From an uncultured Desulfobulbaceae bacterium (lineage in GTDB: Bacteria > Desulfobacterota > Desulfobulbia > Desulfobulbales > Desulfobulbaceae), in contig CALZIH010000068.1 in NCBI GenBank assembly GCA_945787305.1, forward strand, positions 1-10,364: a stretch of DNA of 10,364 nucleotides, given 5' to 3'. Made by a program: the position numbers and the translations under genes. Positions 1-6,255 of this stretch are shown one piece after another; the stretch's first letter is position 1; every line of letters begins with the position of its first letter. The notes under the pieces are model-generated. The model ran no database searches and was not told where the DNA came from. It worked only from the letters and a program-made list of their open reading frames with translations.

Positions 1-260
1 TCAAACTGGCAAAGACTACCCTGGAAGAACTAATTGCGGCCGACTCAAGAATTCTGACGGAACCGGCACCAACTGTTGCCGTTGGCGAACTCGGTGCTTC
101 CAGTGTCGATCTCATTGTCCGACCCTGGGTCAAATCAGAAGAATATTGGGATGTACGACTGGATATGACTGAGAAGATCAAATCCACTTTTGATGAAAAA
201 AATATCTCTTTTCCTTATCCGCAACAAGACGTGCATATGTATCAGCAGTCAGCAGGTTAA
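1..260 (+). CDS. mscS: MscS-family mechanosensitive channel, C-terminal end (5' truncated)
   Basis: This is the last 85 codons of a small-conductance mechanosensitive ion channel, an inner-membrane pore that opens under membrane tension to release solutes during hypo-osmotic shock. The gene begins before the window; the first whole codon is at base 3 and the TAA stop is at 258-260. The visible part is the cytoplasmic alpha/beta C-terminal domain of the MscS vestibule. It contains ILTEPAPTVAVGELGASSVD, then VRPWVKSEEYWDV, then ISFPYPQQDVHM, which closely follow the E. coli MscS pattern (APTIRVHELGASS ... ISFPYPQMDV). The membrane segments and pore helix lie outside the window, so the channel subtype by length cannot be judged. 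It is followed by a hairpin terminator and faces the dnaJ-like gene convergently. Family assignment is firm. Confidence 0.92.
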   Translation, partial: KLAKTTLEELIAADSRILTEPAPTVAVGELGASSVDLIVRPWVKSEEYWDVRLDMTEKIKSTFDEKNISFPYPQQDVHMYQQSAG

Positions 261-296
261 GATTCGTCGAGAAACGAAAAGATGGAGGGGTAAAGG

Positions 297-342
297 GAAA
301 GGGTACGTTGGGAGCTCAAGAGTCTTCATCGTACCCTTTTTC
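297..342 (+). terminator. Hairpin terminator between convergent mscS and dnaJ-like genes
   Basis: AAAGGGTACG at 298-307 pairs with CGTACCCTTT at 330-339, a perfect 10-bp stem with a loop of 22 bases. The right arm runs into a T-rich stretch (TTTTTCTC), as expected for a rho-independent terminator reading on the plus strand after mscS. The complementary strand has only a weaker T-rich tail, so it may also help stop the opposing dnaJ-like transcript, less efficiently. The loop is longer than usual. Confidence 0.7.
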
Positions 343-354
343 TCTATGAGGCCT

Positions 355-1290
355 TTACAAGCCAGCCTCGGCGAGTACCTTCACGGCTTTTTTCTGTTCT
401 TTGCTCAGTTTTTTCGGTATCTGGACGGCAATCTTTACGTAGATATCTCCGCGATTGCCAATGGGACCGGAAGGCAGGCCATGTCCTTTGATGCGCAGTT
501 TTGCTTCCTGCTGTACTCCGGCGGGAACCTTGACCTTAAAGGTTTTGCCGTCAAGGGTTTCCACCTCAATCGTGGTGCCCAGACACGCTTCAGTAAAGGG
601 AATGCGCTTTTCCATATGTAAATCTTCACCGTCTCTTGTGAAAACAGGATGCGGAGCAAGGTTGATTTTCAGGTAGAGGTCTCCGGCAGATCCACCTGTC
701 GGAGATACGGACCCTTTTCCCGTCAGACGGAGTCGTTTCCCCGCTTCAATACCCTTGGGAATTTTTACAGATATATTGTTGTCCCTGCCGTTTTGGCGCA
801 GATTTATTGTTTTTTCAGCGCCATGGAGGACATCATCCAGGGAAACGGAAATTTCATAGGTCAGGTCTTCTCCTTTCATCGGCTGGGGACGACACCCGTT
901 CCCTGCACACCCTCCCCCCATACCGGCGTTAGTAAAAAAATTCTCGAAACCACCAGCACCCTGCGTGGTTCTGAATCCTCCACCTGGGCGAAACGAGGCG
1001 CCGCCAAAACCGAACTGGCGCAGGATATCGTTGAGGTCAAAACCTCGAAAAATATCTTCCTGGGAGTAACGCTCATGAAACCCGGCCGAACCATAGGTAT
1101 CATACTGCTCGCGTTTTTCCTTATCCGATAATACGGCATAGGCTTCGCTTATTTTCTTGAATTTTTCCTCGGCCTCTTTGTTGCCGTTGGTTTTATCTGG
1201 ATGATATTTAACAGCCAGCTTCCGATAGGCCTTCTTTATTTCACTCTCTGAGGCCCCTTTGCCCACGCCAAGCGTTTCGTAATAATCCAT
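355..1290 (-). CDS. cbpA: DnaJ/CbpA-type co-chaperone (Hsp40 without zinc finger)
   Basis: A 311-residue J-domain protein that would stimulate the ATPase of DnaK (Hsp70) and deliver unfolded clients in the cytoplasm. The J domain is at residues 1-66, with the essential HPD tripeptide at 30-32 (KYHPDK) and the YDTYG end of helix IV. A Gly/Phe-rich linker spans about 67-137. Two beta-sandwich client-binding domains follow (about 140-220 and 222-300), with GDLYLKI and GDIYVKI strand motifs. The four CxxCxGxG zinc repeats of classical DnaJ are absent, so it is a class B (CbpA/DnaJ2-like) protein of normal length for that class. The only cysteines are C128 and C133 in CAGNGC at the end of the linker. 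The ATG start matches the family (MDYYETLGV), although no clear Shine-Dalgarno sequence is visible. No CIRCE or convincing sigma-32 site was seen upstream. The choice between cbpA and a second dnaJ is uncertain. Confidence 0.93.
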   Translation of the reverse strand: MDYYETLGVGKGASESEIKKAYRKLAVKYHPDKTNGNKEAEEKFKKISEAYAVLSDKEKREQYDTYGSAGFHERYSQEDIFRGFDLNDILRQFGFGGASFRPGGGFRTTQGAGGFENFFTNAGMGGGCAGNGCRPQPMKGEDLTYEISVSLDDVLHGAEKTINLRQNGRDNNISVKIPKGIEAGKRLRLTGKGSVSPTGGSAGDLYLKINLAPHPVFTRDGEDLHMEKRIPFTEACLGTTIEVETLDGKTFKVKVPAGVQQEAKLRIKGHGLPSGPIGNRGDIYVKIAVQIPKKLSKEQKKAVKVLAEAGL

Positions 1291-1400
1291 TGTTATTTTA
1301 TATGTTATCCACTGGAAAAAATAAAATCAGCCTTGATACGCCTTCACACCTTCGTATCCAGCCCCCCTTTTGAAACGGCAATGGTCCTTCTCGTTCCAAG

Positions 1401-1439
1401 TCTTAACTATAAGTTCTATTAACTGTTTGTCTATTAACT
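1401..1439. repeat. Short direct repeats TCTATTAACT at ~15-bp spacing
   Basis: TCTATTAACT occurs exactly at 1415-1424 and 1430-1439, start to start 15 bp. A degenerate copy, TCTTAACT, lies at 1401-1408, so the series is roughly regular at 14-15 bp. Such spacing could place sites for a transcriptional regulator on similar faces of the helix, upstream of one or both divergent genes. In AT-rich DNA, ten-base repeats can arise by chance, so function is inference only. Confidence 0.4.
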
Positions 1440-1597
1440 AAATGTAATTTAACGTTACACGTTCTGCCCCCTCCAACATATGAAAACAACAGGAATTAAT
1501 ATCCACGAAACTGTTGGGTGACGGAATAACGGAACACTCCATGTCCACTTTTTAGGGCAAAGTCGTGCTATATGTAGGAAAAAGTATTTTTTCATTT

Positions 1598-1626
1598 TTT
1601 ATTAATGATGTAAACTGAGCTATGAT
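1598..1626 (+). promoter_or_regulatory. Weak candidate sigma-70 promoter for the phosphatase-transporter gene
   Basis: TATGAT at 1621-1626 matches the -10 consensus at five of six bases. A 17-bp spacer separates it from TTTATT at 1598-1603, a poor -35. The predicted transcript would begin near 1633, giving a leader of about 46 bases before the ATG at 1679. The surrounding DNA is very AT-rich, so chance matches are likely. Confidence 0.25.
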
Positions 1627-1678
1627 CATATAGATCGCCCTAATAGCATATTACATCCTTTCCCCGCCGGAGCCAGAT

Positions 1679-3340
1679 ATGCAATTCGAAAATCGCTGCC
1701 ACAACAAATGGAAAAACTTGTACTTAATCCGCCATGGTGAATCTACCTGTAACGAGGTGAATCGCTTCGCCGGAGCGGTGGATGCCCCACTCACTCCACT
1801 GGGAATAGCCCAAGCCCATAAAGCCGCAAAACAGTGGCACGGATCTCCACCGGACATCATCTTCACCTCACCGCTGATGAGAGCTCGACACACAGCAGAG
1901 ATCATCTTCCCATATAATGCCCATTCCAAGCCCTATACATATAATATCGATCCCAGAATAAGTGAACGCCACTTTGGAAATTTCACCTTGCAGAACAAGG
2001 CTATATTGCAGCGCAAAATTGGGCTCAAGCATTATGAACACGCCCTTTATTCTGACAGCCCTGCAATGGAAGATGGAGAGGGTTATGATGTTTTTTATGA
2101 GAGGGTGCTGAGTTTTTTTCGTGACGAATTGCAACCCCACCTTCTTAAGGGAAAAAAAGTCCTGGTAGTGGCCCATAAATATGTGATTGAACTCTTAAGC
2201 CGCATGATTTTAGGGCGTTCAACCGATGAGGGGTATGACCTGCGACTTCCCAATGCAAAAATCATAGTCGGCAACAAGTTGGCCAACTATATCAGGAAGG
2301 AATCTCGAACCCTCAATCTGATTCAAGACTGGATTGTCCTTCACTATTCTTTTGTCCTGTTTGTTGCAACATTGGCAGGTATACTCTTGTGCCATTTTAA
2401 GGTAATGACGCACCTACCATCATGGATTCCTCTTTTTATTCTCTCCCTGGCCACGGGAGTTAGTTTAGCCCGAGTAGACCTCGATTCTTTAAAACAACTC
2501 GTCTTGTCAAAATCATCTCTGCGCCCTCTAATCCACCGCTACATCTCTCTTCCTCTGCTTATTTGCGGTTTTGCTATGCTTGTACAGGATAAAAATCTTT
2601 TCTTTTTTCTAGCGCTCCTTATGGCAGCGCCTTCAGCTATCACTGGAATCACCGTGACCAGATCCATGGGTGGCTTAGTTGCTCCAGCGGTACGCACCAT
2701 TTTTATTTCTACGATATTAAGTGTCTTGTGCACCCTGCCCCTTCTTATGGCTAAAGGCGTATCCGGGCTTCTTCTTCCCGCAACCTGGCTTTTCTTCATT
2801 CCTATAACCGGTCTCGCCATTCCCCTGTTGATTGTCGGCCATATGCGTCGTCGTCACCCCATTGAGACAGCAGATTTTGCAGAACGAAACGGGGCGACAC
2901 CCATTCTCCTTCTATCTCTCTTTATTATATTTTCCTTTACTAATATCGACCTGGAGAGTGCTTGGCCGGCACTGCCTCTTGTCTTTTTGTTTGCTTTTTT
3001 GATTAGGATTATTGCCCTGAAAATGACTAATAATAAAAGCCTTTACGCTCTTGATGACTATATTTCCATGAGCTATCCAAATATATTTTTTGTCGTTCTT
3101 CTTACCTCGCTCCTTGGCCTTGATGACCTTGCCGGTCTTGCTACCTGGTACCTTGTGCCCATGTTTGCCCTGGCACCTTTTGATGAATGGATTTGCAAAA
3201 AAAACCTACACTCCATGCAGAGCAGGGGGCTCCTCCATTTTCTCCGTATTGAAAATAATCCTTTGGGCCCAGTGCTTCAGCAACACGTGTTATCGAATCT
3301 ACCGGTCAAGGTGTTAGCTGTAAGGGAGGGAGAAATGTAA
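1679..3340 (+). CDS. Histidine phosphatase (PGM-like) fused to a polytopic BASS/SBF-like membrane domain
   Basis: A 553-residue two-part protein. Residues 12-205 form a histidine phosphatase domain of the phosphoglycerate mutase type: LIRHGESTCNE with phospho-acceptor H19, SPLMRARHTA with the pocket arginine R68, ISERHFG with acid E96, and VVAHK with the second histidine H166. The ERHFG...NK stretch is particularly like 2,3-bisphosphoglycerate-dependent PGM, although the later insertion is shorter. From about residue 218 to 505 there are roughly nine or ten hydrophobic segments. APSAITGITVTRSMGG (317-332) resembles the broken-helix TM4 motif of the bile acid:sodium symporter (BASS)/Acr3 fold, and LDDYISMSYPN (458-468) lies where its second crossover helix would be. 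A GGAG Shine-Dalgarno (1669-1672) sits 6 bases before the ATG. The gene stands alone on its strand with no sign of a frameshift. The phosphatase domain is firm, the transporter fold is inferred, and the substrates are unknown. No signal peptide precedes the phosphatase, so it should lie in the cytoplasm. Confidence 0.85.
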   Translation: MQFENRCHNKWKNLYLIRHGESTCNEVNRFAGAVDAPLTPLGIAQAHKAAKQWHGSPPDIIFTSPLMRARHTAEIIFPYNAHSKPYTYNIDPRISERHFGNFTLQNKAILQRKIGLKHYEHALYSDSPAMEDGEGYDVFYERVLSFFRDELQPHLLKGKKVLVVAHKYVIELLSRMILGRSTDEGYDLRLPNAKIIVGNKLANYIRKESRTLNLIQDWIVLHYSFVLFVATLAGILLCHFKVMTHLPSWIPLFILSLATGVSLARVDLDSLKQLVLSKSSLRPLIHRYISLPLLICGFAMLVQDKNLFFFLALLMAAPSAITGITVTRSMGGLVAPAVRTIFISTILSVLCTLPLLMAKGVSGLLLPATWLFFIPITGLAIPLLIVGHMRRRHPIETADFAERNGATPILLLSLFIIFSFTNIDLESAWPALPLVFLFAFLIRIIALKMTNNKSLYALDDYISMSYPNIFFVVLLTSLLGLDDLAGLATWYLVPMFALAPFDEWICKKNLHSMQSRGLLHFLRIENNPLGPVLQQHVLSNLPVKVLAVREGEM

Positions 3341-3370
3341 CAAAGGATTTGGTCGCTTGCTGGCAATGGG

Positions 3371-3406
3371 AGTAAAAAAGAAAAAGGCCGCGTAGAACGC
3401 GACCTT
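3371..3406 (-). terminator. Rho-independent terminator of ssb
   Basis: Read on the minus strand, AAGGTCGCGT and ACGCGGCCTT form a hairpin (arms 3397-3406 and 3384-3393, loop of 3) with one internal mismatch. It is followed directly by a T-rich tail (TTTCTTTTTT). It lies about 37 bases beyond the ssb stop codon. The opposite strand lacks a T run after the stem, so it should act mainly on ssb rather than on the convergent phosphatase-transporter gene. Confidence 0.8.
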
Positions 3407-3442
3407 AAAAAGAACATTTGTTTTTGTAACCTTAAGTATTTC

Positions 3443-3904
3443 TCAAAACGGCACATCATCTCCCGTATTCGGTGGTTCAGGGTAATCACCACCAAAACCA
3501 CCACTGCCACTACTGCCACCGCTCGGCTCGTTATACCCTGATGATTCTCCACCAAAGCCACCGCCACCACCGCCGGCATTGCGCGGAGATAGCATCTTCA
3601 TTTCCCGGGCAATAATTTCCGTGGTATATCGGTCGTTTCCGTTTTGATCCTGCCATTTATTTGTCTGCAGCTTTCCCTCTATATATACCCTTGCGCCTTT
3701 GGAAAGGTAATCACGACAAATCTCAGCCAGCCGTCGCCAGGCCACGACGCGGTGCCATTCGGTCTGTTCCTGCATCTGGCCGTCTTGACCTTTCCACTTC
3801 TCAGTCGTTGCGATTCGTAGGGTAGCTACAGCAGCACCACTCTGGGTGAATCGAACCTCAGGATCCGCCCCCAAATTACCAATCAATATAACTTTATTTA
3901 TCAT
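3443..3904 (-). CDS. ssb: Single-stranded DNA-binding protein SSB
   Basis: A 153-residue SSB that coats single-stranded DNA during replication, recombination and repair and recruits partner proteins through its tail. Residues 1-107 form the OB fold, starting MINKVILIGNLGADPEVR. It has the aromatic DNA-contacting positions (W37, W50, W56, W84) and the family signature GKLQTNKWQDQNGNDRYTTE. A flexible Gly/Ser-rich linker runs from about 108 to 140, and the acidic tip is DDVPF, a conservative form of the usual DDDIPF. Length is normal for bacterial SSB. The start is fixed by the family N-terminus; a GGGAAGGA sequence lies unusually close to the ATG. Its own promoter-like sequence and terminator suggest a single-gene unit, 111 bases downstream of the SPL-like gene on the same strand. 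Confidence 0.97.
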   Translation of the reverse strand: MINKVILIGNLGADPEVRFTQSGAAVATLRIATTEKWKGQDGQMQEQTEWHRVVAWRRLAEICRDYLSKGARVYIEGKLQTNKWQDQNGNDRYTTEIIAREMKMLSPRNAGGGGGGFGGESSGYNEPSGGSSGSGGFGGDYPEPPNTGDDVPF

Positions 3905-3949
3905 ATCCTTCCCGTCTGTCTGATGTTCACAATGCGTAATTTCCGAAGC

Positions 3950-3978
3950 ATGATAATACAGGCATTAGGAGAAAACAA
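3950..3978 (-). promoter_or_regulatory. Candidate sigma-70 promoter for ssb
   Basis: On the minus strand, TTGTTT (complement of 3973-3978) lies 17 bases ahead of TATCAT (complement of 3950-3955), matching five of six -10 bases but only three of six at -35. The predicted leader is about 40 bases before the ssb ATG. Position and spacing are sensible, but the -35 is weak. Confidence 0.35.
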
Positions 3979-4015
3979 CAGCATGTTTGCATTTTCGCAT
4001 AACACCATGTTCCGG

Positions 4016-5125
4016 CTAATTCACTGAACGATCAAGCATAGCGCCAAGACCGCCCTGGTCTTCCGGACTAAAACCGAAGACTTCCCGCCAAATTGCATCA
4101 TTTTCCATGCAAAAATAAACGCAGGTTCGAGAATCGACAAATTTAGCCAGTTCATCGGCAATAAGCTTATACATAGTAACACGCTGGTCGCGAAAATATC
4201 TGCTTTTGCCGTCAAGGCCATCAATAAACTCTGCATAAAAAAATCGTGAGCCAGGAAAACGACCGGTAGCAATGTTCTTCAAGGAAGGAAGATAGCGTAA
4301 TGCCCCCAGGCTGATCCAGGCTATCCGATCGGCAGGGACCTTATTAAAAAGGGCCTTGATGGTATTCCTGTACCCCTCCTGCCAACCTTCATGCAGGATA
4401 ATCGGATCAAAATGAAAACCTAGCCGGTACCCCCAGTCGGCGCACTTAGCTGCGGCCTGAAGACGCTGTTCCAAGGTGGCCGTTCGAATTTCCTCGGCGA
4501 CCATGATGTCCGGGCTGTTCAGCGACCAGGAGACTATGGTCCTACCTTGGTGATCAAGATTATCCAAGTTGCCGATCACATCACTTTTGGTTTTGAGTTC
4601 CAAAACCGCACGTTTTTGTCTACTCATATACTCAACCAGATACCGACTCAGGCCGGTGAGAGAATCCAGGGCCAGGCTGTCGGTAAACTCACCGGTTCCA
4701 ATCCGATAGAACTGATCGGCAGGTGGAGTGAAAACCTGGTCAAGTTCAGTAAACAGGTCCTCTATGTTGACAAAAAAACTGATCCACGGATTGTTGAGAT
4801 AGGCCTGAAGTATGCAATAAACACAATCCATGGGACACCCCATACCTATATTCAACACCTGGTAGTCGCAGCATCGATATTCCTTGGTGCCGGGACAGGG
4901 CTTGAAAAATGCACCACGATTTTTCCTTAGAACCAGATGGTGTTTGCCAAGTGTCAGGTTGTCAGGGTACTTGCCGGGAATATTCGGCGTAGACATCTCG
5001 GAAAGGATTTCTACCGGTAAACCACTGCGTGTTATTATCTCTTGTGTATACGGCAGATGCAGACAATCCTTGTCCACATGCAGGTGGGTGATATATTTTG
5101 CAGGATCGCCGAAACCGTTTTTCAT
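4016..5125 (-). CDS. Radical SAM protein of the spore photoproduct lyase (SplB-like) family
   Basis: A 369-residue radical SAM enzyme that would bind a [4Fe-4S] cluster and cleave S-adenosylmethionine. The CxxxCxxC cluster motif is at C97, C101 and C104 (GCPMDCVYCILQAYL). Other SPL-family marks are NIPGK (48-52), the TGEFTDSLALD segment (144-154), and LGFHFDPIILHEGWQEGYR, close to LGFIVAPIYIHEGWEEGYR as I recall it from Bacillus SplB. In true SPL the H-atom donor cysteine (Cys141 in B. subtilis) lies in SCTSD; here the matching segment is GEFTD, with Glu146 in its place. Extra cysteines occur just before the cluster in KPCPGT (C77) and YRCC (C85, C86). A DNA-lesion repair role is therefore possible but unproven, and the host shows no sign of sporulation here. 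ATG start, no clear Shine-Dalgarno sequence. It lies 61 bases downstream of the glycosyltransferase gene on the same strand and may share its transcript. Confidence 0.85.
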   Translation of the reverse strand: MKNGFGDPAKYITHLHVDKDCLHLPYTQEIITRSGLPVEILSEMSTPNIPGKYPDNLTLGKHHLVLRKNRGAFFKPCPGTKEYRCCDYQVLNIGMGCPMDCVYCILQAYLNNPWISFFVNIEDLFTELDQVFTPPADQFYRIGTGEFTDSLALDSLTGLSRYLVEYMSRQKRAVLELKTKSDVIGNLDNLDHQGRTIVSWSLNSPDIMVAEEIRTATLEQRLQAAAKCADWGYRLGFHFDPIILHEGWQEGYRNTIKALFNKVPADRIAWISLGALRYLPSLKNIATGRFPGSRFFYAEFIDGLDGKSRYFRDQRVTMYKLIADELAKFVDSRTCVYFCMENDAIWREVFGFSPEDQGGLGAMLDRSVN

Positions 5126-5186
5126 ACGCTTTTTTTGCAGGTTTTTAATTTATAGCCCTGGGGTGAGGAGGTCAAATGGTACAATG

Positions 5187-6074
5187 TTAACTCATCTTAG
5201 AGCCTTCATATTTTTCCTGTAGAGAAAGGTATCTTCGGCCTTCTTTCTCACGTCCATGCTTTATACATCCCTTCCCGTAAATTGTACACTTTCGCCTAAG
5301 CTCAACAAGGGTTTTCTGATATTGCTTATCGCTTAACGCGTCACGTTCAAGAAGGTTGCAAAGAGATTGAATCCGATAACGGTCCATTCCCATGCGGTGC
5401 AGCACGGAAAGTTGATCCGCTCTACCGCCTTCCTTCAAAGTAAGGGCATGGTCAACCAGCAGAAACGGTTGCTCATGGGCAGCACGTAACCATAAATCAT
5501 AGTCTTCACAGCAGGGCAGCGATTCGTCAAACAAACCGTACCGATCAAAAAAATCTCTTTTGACCATGACCGTTGACATGCCGACCACGCACATCTTCAA
5601 ACAGGCTGAAAAAATAAAACCGTTTCCGGGAGTGTGCTTTTTTTTCTGGTTAACTCGTTTTCCCTTCCTGAACCAGACTTCTTTGGTATGGCTAATTATC
5701 GTGTCCGGATTCCCCAGCATTTTTTCCAGTTGCATCTCTATTTTTTGCTTGTCCCACCAGTCGTCGGAATCGAGAAAACAGAGGATGTCCCCGCTGGCAT
5801 AGCGGATCCCCACATTTCGTGCAGCTGCAGCCCCTTTATTCGTCGTGCGCAGAAGGTGAATCGGAAATGTTGCCTTTGGCGTCAGTTGTTTTACAATCTC
5901 ATGGGTGTCATCCGTTGAACCATCGTCGACGATGATAAGCTCATCCGGCTGTTTGGTCTGCGCCATAACGGATTCTATGGCACGGCCAAGACAGTAGGCT
6001 CTATTATAGGTTGGAATAACAATTGAAATCATTTTTCTGGGGATCATCGCCTTTCTAGCCAGATTCTTATGCAC
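5187..6074 (-). CDS. Family 2 glycosyltransferase (GT-A fold)
   Basis: A 295-residue inverting glycosyltransferase that would transfer a sugar from a nucleotide-sugar donor in the cytoplasm, probably to a surface polysaccharide or lipid carrier. The GT-A domain starts with ISIVIPTYNRA (16-26), followed by the nucleotide-binding VDDGSTDD (49-56), NKGAAAARN (79-87), and the metal-binding DSDDWW (102-107). The probable catalytic acidic pair is E190-D191 in CCEDYDLW. The remaining ~100 residues are helical and basic, and no membrane helix is evident, so it looks soluble or peripheral. The GTG start at 6074 is preferred because AAGGA lies 7 bases upstream; internal ATGs at 6047 and 6032 have poor ribosome sites, although the family domain itself begins only near residue 15. 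No other polysaccharide genes are nearby, so acceptor and sugar cannot be named. Confidence 0.92.
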   Translation of the reverse strand: MHKNLARKAMIPRKMISIVIPTYNRAYCLGRAIESVMAQTKQPDELIIVDDGSTDDTHEIVKQLTPKATFPIHLLRTTNKGAAAARNVGIRYASGDILCFLDSDDWWDKQKIEMQLEKMLGNPDTIISHTKEVWFRKGKRVNQKKKHTPGNGFIFSACLKMCVVGMSTVMVKRDFFDRYGLFDESLPCCEDYDLWLRAAHEQPFLLVDHALTLKEGGRADQLSVLHRMGMDRYRIQSLCNLLERDALSDKQYQKTLVELRRKCTIYGKGCIKHGREKEGRRYLSLQEKYEGSKMS

Positions 6075-6081
6075 AAAGATG

Positions 6082-6086
6082 TCCTT
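6082..6086 (-). promoter_or_regulatory. Shine-Dalgarno AAGGA supporting the GTG start of the glycosyltransferase
   Basis: On the minus strand AAGGA is followed by 7 bases and then GTG (6074-6072). The two in-frame ATG codons further in lack comparable upstream sequences at useful spacing. This favours the longer GTG-initiated protein. Confidence 0.55.
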
Positions 6087-6255
6087 CTGTAGTATAGTGC
6101 GCGGTTAAATGCAAACAGATCCGGCACAGTCCGCGTTTTACTCACCATAACTTTTATCAATCTGTTACTTCTAGCCATATTTGCCTGGCTGTAGCATGAG
6201 CGGTCACCTAAAAAGGGAACCTGCCGGTATACCTCATATTGACCGTACAAATACA

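Larger units (their letters stand above)
1291..1678. other. 388-bp divergent intergenic region, AT-rich, no gene seen
   Basis: The region separates the minus-strand dnaJ-like gene from the plus-strand phosphatase-transporter gene, so it should hold the promoters of both. No credible coding frame or RNA gene was recognised. What can be seen is a cluster of short direct repeats (1401-1439), the 8-bp palindrome TAACGTTA at 1450-1457, a strongly AT-rich run at about 1570-1620, and the 10-bp palindrome TATGATCATA at 1621-1630. None matches a named operator that I recognise. Confidence 0.6.

Noticed and set aside
190..621. A 143-codon plus-strand open frame across the mscS end and the dnaJ-like 3' end
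   Set aside because: It runs out of frame through mscS, through the terminator hairpin, and antisense to the dnaJ-like gene, with no family-like motif.
649..1131. A 160-codon plus-strand frame antisense to the dnaJ-like gene
   Set aside because: The opposite strand encodes an unmistakable J-domain protein; this is its shadow.
1291..1470. CIRCE or sigma-32 heat-shock control of the dnaJ-like gene
   Set aside because: No TTAGCACTC inverted repeat is present, and a CTTGGAA-like -35 lacks a properly spaced CCCCAT-like -10.
1621..1630. Palindrome TATGATCATA as an operator
   Set aside because: A 10-bp perfect palindrome does not extend further on either side and is easily expected in AT-rich DNA; not claimed as a binding site.
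6087..6105. TATACT on the minus strand as a -10 box for the glycosyltransferase gene
   Set aside because: It lies only about 16 bases before the GTG start, which would put the transcription start on top of the Shine-Dalgarno sequence, and no good -35 is found at 16-18 bp.
6181..6255. Longer RNase G starting at TTG 6181 or ATG 6196
   Set aside because: The extra residues have no counterpart in the family, whose N-terminus aligns with the ATG at 6256, and no Shine-Dalgarno sequence supports the upstream starts.
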